From NCBI GenBank assembly GCA_018500005.2, contig JAHBAP020000014.1:1-8577 (forward strand): a stretch of 8,577 bases of DNA, given 5' to 3'. Under the pieces are notes generated by a model. That model saw only the letters and a list, made by a program, of their open reading frames with translations, made no database searches and was not told the DNA's origin. Below, in pieces: positions 1 to 5,977 of the stretch. Position 1 is the first letter of the stretch; every line of letters begins with the position of its first letter. A program made the position numbers and the translations under genes. This DNA is from Mycobacterium sp. Lineage in GTDB: Bacteria; Actinomycetota; Actinomycetes; Mycobacteriales; Mycobacteriaceae.

Positions 1-19
1 AGATGTGTATAAGAGACAG
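1..19 (+). other. Tn5 mosaic end / Nextera adapter (non-genomic)
   Basis: Bases 1-19 read AGATGTGTATAAGAGACAG, which is exactly the 19-bp Tn5 mosaic end used in Nextera tagmentation libraries. Its position at the extreme left edge, followed at once by intact cinA coding sequence, shows untrimmed adapter on a contig end and not a resident transposon. Read on the minus strand it would add the in-frame artificial residues LSLIHI to the truncated CinA protein. Genomic sequence begins at base 20. The right edge shows no adapter. Confidence 0.97.
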
Positions 20-1117
20 GCCAGGACCCGCCACCCCGGTGATCGCCACCGCAGTGTCGGCGTCCAGGCGCTCCAGTACCCCTGCGGCCATCGCCTCGGC
101 GACCTCTGCCGAGACCGCGCCATGCGCGGCGATCAGTGCCGGTTCCACCCCGAGCACGCCCGACTTGACCTCGTTGGCGTAAGCGACGACACCGCCCGCG
201 ACATAAGCCGAGGACCCGGCCCGGTCGGTCAGTCTGGCAGCGAGCATGCCCGCGGTACATGACTCGGCGGTGCCGACACGCCGGCCCGACAGCAGTCCCG
301 CGACCTGCTCGTCGACGGTGGAGCCGTCCTCGGAGAAGATCGCTGCGCCGTGGCGTTCCCGCACCAGGTCCATCATCTGCCGGTAGTCGGCATCGCCGCC
401 CTCCCGAAACCGGGTCACCATCTCCAACTCACCGCGACGCAGGCAGGTGGTGATCTCGAGACGATCGAATCCCGACACGGAATCTTCTGCCGCACGCAAG
501 GTTTCGGCCAGACCGGACTCGGCAACACCGAACATCCGGACCGTCTCCTGACGGAATGCGGTTCGTCCGGCGATCGCCTGCTGTACCGCCCCGGTCGCGA
601 CGGCTGCGGTCCACATGCCCTGCAGCTCCTTCGGTGGGCCGGGCAGGACCACGACTGTCGGACTGCCCGGGACGACAACCCCGGGGGCTGTCCCCACCGG
701 ATCGAGTACCTCTGCACCGGCCGGAACCATGGCCTGTTTGCGGTTGGCGGCCTGCACCGCCGCTGCATCGATATCCGGGAAGCGGGCCATCCAGCGCTGC
801 ACGATCGCGGCGATCCTGCCCTCCATCGCCTCGTCAAGCACCAGTTCGCGTTCGCAGAACCGGGCGACGACGGCCCCCTTCATAGCGTCGGCGGTGGGGC
901 CCCGACCGCCGGTCGTCACGATCAGGTCCATGCCTTCGGAGCGTAGGAAGCGCAACTGGGCCTCGATATCTGCGGGCCGGTCTCCACAAATGGTGATGTG
1001 CGCCAAATCGACGCCCAGCTCCAGTAATCGGTCGGCCACCCACGGGCCGTTCCGGTCTGCCACCCGCCCGGTCAGCACTTCGGTACCGGTGACCACAATC
1101 CCTGCGCGTGCGCTCAT
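20..1117 (-). CDS. cinA: CinA: MoCF-like N-terminal domain plus NMN deamidase C-terminal domain (3' truncated)
   Basis: The protein opens [19 protein letters not shown] and runs 366 codons to the contig edge. Actinobacterial CinA is about 420-430 aa, so roughly 60 C-terminal residues are missing. Residues 1-170 are the MoCF/MoaB-like domain (COG1058; ADP-ribose pyrophosphatase activity in some homologues), including [11 protein letters not shown]. Residues from about 270 form the PncC-like domain, which converts nicotinamide mononucleotide to nicotinate mononucleotide in pyridine-nucleotide salvage. The catalytic-type Ser286 lies in AESCTAG, followed by a YANEVK lysine and AITGVAGPG at the edge. 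An oddity is the [13 protein letters not shown] motif at 68-80, where most family members read GGLGPTADD(M/L)T, so the second Asp is Ala78. The gene lies 31 bp downstream of the DUF2236 gene on the same strand. A TAGTCT hexamer 8 nt before the ATG suggests it may also have its own leaderless promoter. Naming is confident; the effect of the motif change is inference. Confidence 0.95.
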
Positions 1118-1125
1118 CGGCTACG

Positions 1126-1131
1126 AGACTA
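1126..1131 (-). promoter_or_regulatory. Candidate -10 element for cinA, possibly leaderless
   Basis: On the minus strand TAGTCT fits the mycobacterial -10 consensus TANNNT. It ends 8 nt before the cinA ATG, and there is no Shine-Dalgarno-like sequence in between. That spacing would put the transcription start at or next to the ATG. No -35 match is seen 16-18 bp upstream, as is common in mycobacterial promoters. It could be chance; the call rests on position and on the same pattern at three other starts here. Confidence 0.4.
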
Positions 1132-1148
1132 GCGCCATCCCGGGACCG

Positions 1149-2402
1149 CTACCGCCGTAGCGGAGTCGCCGCCTGGAACTGGGCCGACTTACCACCGGAC
1201 TGCCAGTCGTACCAGTGCTCCCACCGGTTCATCGCGAACCGCTGCCAGCGTTCGTCCACGCCCGGGACGATCCGGCGTGCCACCTCCACCCCGGCGATCA
1301 GGGGTGCCCGCGCAAGCAACAGGGCCATACCCAGCCCAGGCGAGGGCAGGTCGTAACGGCGGCGATTCCAGGGCAGCATGAACAATCCGGAATAGCCGGC
1401 CTGAACTCGGTAGTGATAGGCGGCCCGCAACCGGTCCAGCCCCCGCTGTCCGGCCTTTGGCGCGAAGGCCGGCACGAACGACTCGACGAGTTCGCTACCG
1501 GTGGCCGCGGAGTCGTAACTGCGGGCAGAGTCAGCCATGAACAGAATCCGCCAGGCATCCATCACGGTCTCTGGGAAGTAGCCGTCACATCGCACCCCGA
1601 CGAGATGACCGCAATATCGATTGAAGTGCAGCACCGCGCGCATCTCGCGGGGCGAGGTGATGAATCCCAGCGCGGTCAGCCCGAGGGCCGGGGCAACACT
1701 GCCGCCGAGCAGGGTCAGCATCATCGCCGACTGGCTGATCGGCAGGCCGTACCGGTCGAAATCCCATTCCGGGTGTTCCCTAACCCGGGCCCGCACGCTG
1801 ACATGCATGATCCGCACATGCAGCGAGATCGCCCGAGCGACGGACCCGGGCCGCAGCACCGCACCGGGCTGACTGACTTCCAGCCACCAACGGGAGGTCT
1901 CCATATAGCGGTGCAAGGCGCGGTCGCCGGCGTATCCGCCGGACAGCGAAAGCGGAAGTGCCAGCCAGCTTTCGGTGTAGGTGTCCATCGTGCCGGCGTT
2001 TCCCACCGCGCCGAGGGCATACGCCCATCGCCGCCACACCGCCGCGCCCAGTTCCACGAGATCGGTATCGACCCAGTCCGGAATCCGATCGAAATCCTGG
2101 ACCAGTGCGCGCAGCGACTCAGGTGCGTCAGCGACGCTGTCGATGCCCTCCCGTTGGGCCCGCTCCACGAGTGCCCGGGCTTTCGGTGCGCCGAGTTCAC
2201 CGTGGTAGGTCTCGGCGACGAAACGTTCCGCGATCGGGTCGCCCTCGGTCAGTCCGGCCTTGAAGGCGGCGGCGACCTCGTCGGGGGGAAACAGGTCGAC
2301 ACCGGTCAGTCGCAGTACCTTGTCGCGCAGCCGGGCGTGCGCGGTGCCGGTTCTGGCCTGCGGGTACCGGAACGCCGTCGGCACGCCGTCGGGAGGGGTC
2401 AC
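1149..2402 (-). CDS. DUF2236 / MpaB-Lcp-type heme oxygenase family protein
   Basis: A 417-aa protein of the oxygenase MpaB / rubber-oxygenase catalytic domain family (DUF2236, PF09995). The family includes latex-clearing protein Lcp, a heme-b dioxygenase that cleaves polyisoprene, and fungal MpaB. The domain covers roughly residues 100-345. R165-x-x-x-T169 and R197-I-M-H200-x-x-x-R204 match, in order and spacing, Lcp R164/T168 and R195/H198/R202, where H198 is the proximal heme ligand (Lcp numbering from memory). GLPISQSAMMLTLLGG at 219-234 fits the following conserved helix. At the position of Lcp Lys167 this protein has Glu168. There is no Tat or Sec signal, so it is probably cytoplasmic and unlikely to attack external rubber; substrate unknown. 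The start is GTG, directly after the TAG stop of the GNAT gene and without a clear ribosome-binding site, so translation is probably coupled. An internal GTG start is possible, since the first 20 residues look poorly ordered. cinA follows. Confidence 0.87.
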   Translation of the reverse strand: MTPPDGVPTAFRYPQARTGTAHARLRDKVLRLTGVDLFPPDEVAAAFKAGLTEGDPIAERFVAETYHGELGAPKARALVERAQREGIDSVADAPESLRALVQDFDRIPDWVDTDLVELGAAVWRRWAYALGAVGNAGTMDTYTESWLALPLSLSGGYAGDRALHRYMETSRWWLEVSQPGAVLRPGSVARAISLHVRIMHVSVRARVREHPEWDFDRYGLPISQSAMMLTLLGGSVAPALGLTALGFITSPREMRAVLHFNRYCGHLVGVRCDGYFPETVMDAWRILFMADSARSYDSAATGSELVESFVPAFAPKAGQRGLDRLRAAYHYRVQAGYSGLFMLPWNRRRYDLPSPGLGMALLLARAPLIAGVEVARRIVPGVDERWQRFAMNRWEHWYDWQSGGKSAQFQAATPLRR

Positions 2403-3062
2403 CTAGCGTGCGGGCGGCGTGCGGACCACCAGTGGTACCGCCGGGAAGCATGCAGCCAGTTCCGATCGGGACCTGCGCAGCGCAGCGGTGCCGTACCCCT
2501 TCTTCCGGTGTTCGGGGTGGATCCAGATCCGGACGTTGACCTCGCCGCCGTCGAGTTCGCCGAACACCATGCCGACCTTGTCGTCACCGTCGAAGGCGAC
2601 GAACCAGGCAGCCTCCTCGGCACGCAGACGATCACGCGCGGAACGGATTTCGTCCTCGAGACTGCCCGCCGGCGAGCCGGATCCGTCCCCTGCCGCCCCT
2701 ACCTCATCGGTGCGGGTCGCGAAGATGTCACGGTCCTCCTCGTGGGAGAAGGGGCGCAGGCGCAGGGTGTCGTCGGTGCTGGCCGGGCGCTCGGAAGCAG
2801 TGAAACTCAGCTGGCTGTTGAGGTCATCGAGTTCGGCGGCGATCCGGCGCCGGGACTCCTTGGTGAACTGGTCCAGACGCATTCCCATCAACGCCTCGCT
2901 GCCGACCCGGGAGGTACCCAGCAGCGCGGATACGGCATCGATGGCCGAGTCTCGATCGGTGGACTCGACGATTGTCTCTACCAACTCCTGACGTCGCTCA
3001 AGAGCGATGAGGAGGGCATCGGCGATGGCACGGCGGGTGACGGTTCTGTCCTGATCGGTCAT
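2403..3062 (-). CDS. GNAT acetyltransferase-like protein with N-terminal GyrA C-gate-like helical module
   Basis: 219 aa, first gene of the minus-strand run. Residues about 17-87 are helical and charged and resemble the GyrA segment that forms the C-gate coiled coil and globule: LIALERRQELVETIVEST, then ALMGMRLDQFTKESRRRI, compared with the GyrA pattern AILDMxLRRLxxLERxxI. A Gly/Ser/Asp-rich linker lies around 118-135. Residues 99-213 are a GNAT fold: LRLRPFSHEED at the start, strands WFVAFDGDDKVGMVFGEL and EVNVRIWIHPEH, then the acetyl-CoA pyrophosphate loop R186-K-K-G-Y-G191. GNAT enzymes transfer an acyl group from acyl-CoA to an amine; the substrate here cannot be read. The protein stops after strand 5 (PLVVRTPPAR) and lacks the usual beta6-beta7/motif B end, so it is short for the fold. 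The stop abuts the GTG of the next gene. The ATG has a TAGGCT hexamer 6 nt upstream, suggesting a leaderless start. The GNAT call is solid; activity is uncertain. Confidence 0.82.
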   Translation of the reverse strand: MTDQDRTVTRRAIADALLIALERRQELVETIVESTDRDSAIDAVSALLGTSRVGSEALMGMRLDQFTKESRRRIAAELDDLNSQLSFTASERPASTDDTLRLRPFSHEEDRDIFATRTDEVGAAGDGSGSPAGSLEDEIRSARDRLRAEEAAWFVAFDGDDKVGMVFGELDGGEVNVRIWIHPEHRKKGYGTAALRRSRSELAACFPAVPLVVRTPPAR

Positions 3063-3068
3063 TGCCCC

Positions 3069-3074
3069 AGCCTA
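3069..3074 (-). promoter_or_regulatory. Candidate -10 element for the GNAT-DUF2236(-cinA) run, leaderless
   Basis: On the minus strand TAGGCT (TANNNT) is followed by exactly 6 nt and then the ATG of the GNAT gene, the spacing expected for transcription starting at the A of the start codon. No -35 match is apparent. It lies in the 67-bp divergent gap (3063-3129) shared with the GH2 gene. I see no convincing -10 for the plus strand in that gap; CAAGAT at 3116-3121 is only a weak match. Confidence 0.45.
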
Positions 3075-3129
3075 GTCCCGGGCTCGCAATCCGGCCCACC
3101 GAAACCCTTCTCTGCCAAGATGGACGACC

Positions 3130-5889
3130 GTGGCGAAGACCCTGCTCAAGATCTTCGCCGTCGTCGTCTTGCTGTTGTTCTGCGTCGCCGACTATCCCGA
3201 CTATCGGGTCGCAGAGCGCGCACAGTCCACCACCAGTCAGGACGTCGAACTCGCCGAAGGCTGGGAGCTGACCGAGGCCGACGACCGGGCCGGTGCAGCA
3301 GAGAACATCTCCAGCGCCGGATACGACACAACCGACTGGACGCCGGTTCCCCGGATGCCCGGGACCGTCCTGCAGATCCTCCAGGACGCAGGGGTTTACC
3401 AGAATCTCTACTTCGGCACGAACCTGCTGACCGAGGTTCCGCAGGATCTCTACCGGAAGGACTGGTGGTACCGCACCACCTTTACCGCCCCCGCTGGACT
3501 ACAAACCTATCTGCTGGATTTCCCGGGCATCAACTACCGGGCCGAAATCTGGCTCAACGGCCACCAGGTGGCCGACCGGCGGCAGGTCGTTGGCATGTAC
3601 GCCGACCACGAGATCGACGTCACACCTTGGATAGCCGCCGGTGAACAGAACACTCTGGCCGTCAGGGTGACCCCGGAGCGCGCGATCCAGGACGTCGACG
3701 GCGTCGAACTGGCCGACAGCTGGTACGACTGGATCAACTGGCGCTACCTGGGATACCAGAGTCCCGACGGCACCCGCGGCGCATCGTTCGTCGCCGATCG
3801 GAACGCCGGCGTCTGGAAGCCGGTGCACCTCAAGGCGTTCGGGCCGGTCGGCATCGGCTCGGCCGTCGTCAACACCGAACTGCCCCTGCCGGCCACCGAC
3901 CGGGCCCGGTTGACCGTGTACGCGGGCCTGCACAACCACTCCGCCGCCCCGGTGCGCGGCGTGCTGACTGCGACCATCACCCGGACCGGCAAAGATCCGA
4001 TCCGAATCTCCCAACCGGTGTCCATCCAGCCCGGCGAAGACCGGGAGATCGTGTTCACCCCCGACGAGTTCGGGCAGTTGAGCCTGCGCAATCCGGACCT
4101 GTGGTGGCCCTACACGATGGGTCGCCCGGACCTTTACGACCTGAAGCTGGATTTCGTCCAAAATCGCATCGCCACAGCCAGCTCAAGTCTGAAGTTCGGC
4201 ATCCGGACGGTCAGCCAGGGCCGCGCCGATAACGCCGGGGCGGGCGGCGACTTCTACCTGCGGGTCAACGGCCGCGATTTTCCGGTCCGCGGCGCCACCT
4301 ACACCCCCGACCTGCTCTACAAATACGACCCCGACCGGGACGCCGCGATCCTTCGCTACACCAAGGACCTCGGCCTGAACATGCTGCGCCTGGAATCCAA
4401 AATCGCATCCTCGAGCCTGGTCGGGATGGCAGACAAGATGGGCATCCCGCTGATGTACGGCTGGATGTGCTGTAACCAGTGGGAGCGCTGGCAGCAGTGG
4501 GACACCGAGGACCACCGCGTCGCCGCTGCCAGCCTGCGCGCACAGATCACGATGCTGCGTTCGCACGCATCGGTTTTCATCTGGGCCAACGGCAGCGACG
4601 GCCGCCCCCCGGAGGACGTCCGCAAGTCCTACCACCGCATCCTCGGTGATCTGCACTGGCAGAACCCCGTCGTCGACACCGTCTCGACTCTGGCCCGCGA
4701 CCGCGCCGGCGCAGGCGCAGGCAACGAGGAATTGTGGGACGGCATTCAGATGAACGGGCCCTACAGTTGGCGTCCGCCGTCGTACTGGTTCGCCGGAACC
4801 TATCCGGCCACCCGCGGATCGACCGCCGAGCAGGGTGACAACGAGCACATTCCGCCGTTTGCGAGCCTGCGGCGCTTCATCCCGCCGGACAAGCTCTGGC
4901 CGATCAACGAGACCTGGTATTTCCACGCCGGCGCTGACACGCAGAACTCCACCCTCACCAACATCCGGACGGCGATCGACCTGCGCTACGGCCAGTCCCC
5001 CAACGCACAGACATTCGCCGACAAGGCACAACTCGCCCACTACGAGAACACCCGCGCCCAATTCGAGGCGTTCGCCGCCGGCGGCTTCGAGCGCAACAAG
5101 ATGACCATCTACTGGATGCTCAACAGCCACTGGCCGTCGTTCTTCGGCAACCTCTTCGACTATTACCTGCGGCCCGGCGGCGCCTACTACGGCGCCAAGA
5201 AGGGCCTACGCCCGCTGTCGGTGGTGTTCGACAGCTACGCCACCGGTGACCACCGGCAGGCCAAAGTGACCGTCGTCAATCAGAGTCCGGACCGCCGAAC
5301 CGATCTGCGGGTCCGGGTGCGGGTGTATGACCTGCTCGGACAGGTCCGCTCCGACCGCACCGCCGATCGCATCGAGGTAGGCCCCGGCGGTACCGCGCCG
5401 GCCATGACCCTGCCGCCGGGCCCGGCGGACTCCCCGGTCTTCTTCGTGCGATGTGAACTGCTCGACGACGACGGCGGAACGGTCACCGACAACGTCTACT
5501 GGCAGTCCCAGCAGATCGACGACGTCGGGCCGGCCTTCAACGACGCGGCCTTCGAGTCCAGACAATTCAGTTGGGCCGATATGACCGCCCTGAACACGAT
5601 GGCCAAACCGACACTCGACGTCACCGCGCGGGCCCAGGGATCCGACGGCGCGGTGACCATCACCCTGCGCAACCCATCTCAGCAGATCGGCTTCTTCGAG
5701 CGCGCCGAGATATTGGCCACCCGCGACGGTGACGAAATTCTGCCGATCGAGTACGACGACAACTACGTCACGGTGTTCCCCGGCGAGACCGTGGACATTC
5801 ACGCGCACGTCCCAGCGGGCAGCCCGCTTCCGGAGTGGGTTCGGGTCACCGGCTATGGCGGGGCGCCGACGATCGCGCCGATCCGGTGA
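3130..5889 (+). CDS. Exported/anchored GH2 glycoside hydrolase, exo-beta-D-glucosaminidase (CsxA)-like
   Basis: 919 aa. Residues 1-20 are a hydrophobic signal peptide or anchor (KTLLKIFAVVVLLLFCVA). Cleavage after A20 is possible; Cys18 is not in a proper lipobox. Order: sugar-binding jelly roll about 40-240 (DLYRKDWWYRTTF, AEIWLNGHQV), Ig-like domain about 245-360, TIM barrel about 375-700, then Ig-like domains to the end. Candidate acid/base D490 lies in WANGSD and nucleophile E567 in STAEQGD. Chitosan exo-glucosaminidases such as Amycolatopsis CsxA (D469/E541) also use Asp in GSD, unlike the Asn-Glu of beta-galactosidases. D394, Y397 and E422 line up with CsxA residues D365, Y368 and E394 near the substrate amine (CsxA details from memory). 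The likely role is retaining hydrolysis of a beta-linked hexosamine or mannose outside the membrane. The CBM35 of longer homologues is absent. The start is GTG with a weak ribosome-binding site. Divergent from the GNAT gene. Confidence 0.9.
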   Translation: MAKTLLKIFAVVVLLLFCVADYPDYRVAERAQSTTSQDVELAEGWELTEADDRAGAAENISSAGYDTTDWTPVPRMPGTVLQILQDAGVYQNLYFGTNLLTEVPQDLYRKDWWYRTTFTAPAGLQTYLLDFPGINYRAEIWLNGHQVADRRQVVGMYADHEIDVTPWIAAGEQNTLAVRVTPERAIQDVDGVELADSWYDWINWRYLGYQSPDGTRGASFVADRNAGVWKPVHLKAFGPVGIGSAVVNTELPLPATDRARLTVYAGLHNHSAAPVRGVLTATITRTGKDPIRISQPVSIQPGEDREIVFTPDEFGQLSLRNPDLWWPYTMGRPDLYDLKLDFVQNRIATASSSLKFGIRTVSQGRADNAGAGGDFYLRVNGRDFPVRGATYTPDLLYKYDPDRDAAILRYTKDLGLNMLRLESKIASSSLVGMADKMGIPLMYGWMCCNQWERWQQWDTEDHRVAAASLRAQITMLRSHASVFIWANGSDGRPPEDVRKSYHRILGDLHWQNPVVDTVSTLARDRAGAGAGNEELWDGIQMNGPYSWRPPSYWFAGTYPATRGSTAEQGDNEHIPPFASLRRFIPPDKLWPINETWYFHAGADTQNSTLTNIRTAIDLRYGQSPNAQTFADKAQLAHYENTRAQFEAFAAGGFERNKMTIYWMLNSHWPSFFGNLFDYYLRPGGAYYGAKKGLRPLSVVFDSYATGDHRQAKVTVVNQSPDRRTDLRVRVRVYDLLGQVRSDRTADRIEVGPGGTAPAMTLPPGPADSPVFFVRCELLDDDGGTVTDNVYWQSQQIDDVGPAFNDAAFESRQFSWADMTALNTMAKPTLDVTARAQGSDGAVTITLRNPSQQIGFFERAEILATRDGDEILPIEYDDNYVTVFPGETVDIHAHVPAGSPLPEWVRVTGYGGAPTIAPIR

Positions 5890-5895
5890 CACCGG
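5883..5895. repeat. 13-bp perfect palindrome across the GH2 stop codon
   Basis: CCGGTG-A-CACCGG is a perfect inverted repeat centred on A5889, the last base of the GH2 TGA stop. A one-base centre cannot loop as RNA, and folding CCGG against CCGG leaves only a 4-bp stem with no T tract, so it is a poor terminator. As DNA it could be a dimer-binding operator, and it overlaps the -35 of the candidate promoter just downstream. Palindromes of this kind also arise by chance in GC-rich DNA. Confidence 0.35.
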
Positions 5896-5913
5896 CGAAA
5901 GTTGGCCTAGATT
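5886..5913 (+). promoter_or_regulatory. Candidate sigma-A promoter for the DMT-HAD operon
   Basis: GTGACA at 5886-5891 differs from TTGACA at one position. After a 16-bp spacer comes TAGATT at 5908-5913, a TANNNT -10. Transcription would start near 5920, just before the GAAGGGG Shine-Dalgarno-like stretch at 5915-5921 or within its end. It lies in the 80-bp gap after the GH2 gene, where the transporter needs a promoter unless it is read through from GH2. The predicted start near 5920 would cut into the SD of the leader ORF, so promoter and leader may not both be right as drawn. Confidence 0.4.
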
Positions 5914-5926
5914 CGAAGGGGCGCCC

Positions 5927-5977
5927 ATGACAGGCGGCACATCGCAGGCTCCGGAAAGGGACACAGACAGTGCTTGA
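5927..5977 (+). CDS. Possible 16-aa leader ORF overlapping the transporter start
   Basis: ATG at 5927 opens a 16-codon frame (MTGGTSQAPERDTDSA) ending in TGA at 5975-5977. A GAAGGGG stretch at 5915-5921 sits 5 nt upstream, a good Shine-Dalgarno. The end overlaps the GTG start of the transporter at 5970 by 8 nt in another frame, an arrangement suited to translational coupling or control. The peptide shows no recognisable motif, no codon run of a single amino acid and no membrane segment. It may not be translated; the evidence is the SD and the overlap only. Confidence 0.3.
   Translation: MTGGTSQAPERDTDSA

Noticed and set aside
1..19. Reading the Tn5 mosaic end as a natural transposon boundary.
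   Set aside because: It sits at base 1, has no transposase or partner end, and interrupts cinA exactly at the contig edge. Library adapter explains it fully.
350..1160. Plus-strand frames of about 180-200 codons opposite cinA.
   Set aside because: The minus strand encodes an uninterrupted CinA with both domains recognisable.
3183..3185. Lipoprotein lipobox at Cys18 of the GH2 protein.
   Set aside because: The residues before Cys18 are L-L-F. A Phe at -1 does not fit the usual Gly/Ala/Ser, so a signal peptide or anchor is preferred.
1215..3644. An 809-codon open frame on the plus strand antisense to the DUF2236 and GNAT genes and running into GH2.
   Set aside because: Low-complexity Arg/Pro/Gly/His-rich translation with no domain pattern. 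It crosses three genes with clear family motifs on their own frames. Long antisense frames are expected in DNA with G/C-rich third positions.
4183..5130. Minus-strand frames of 220-315 codons (3499-4161, 4183-5130, 5206-5964) opposite the GH2 gene.
   Set aside because: No recognisable motif, and each lies opposite conserved GH2 barrel or Ig-like domains. They are shadows of the codon bias.
3130..5889. GH2 enzyme acting on the galactosamine substituent of mycobacterial arabinan.
   Set aside because: GH2 enzymes cleave beta-linkages and I recall that substituent as alpha. The sequence offers no direct evidence for this substrate.
5883..5895. Intrinsic terminator after GH2.
   Set aside because: The palindrome has a one-base centre and no T tract. 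The alternative fold has only 4 bp.
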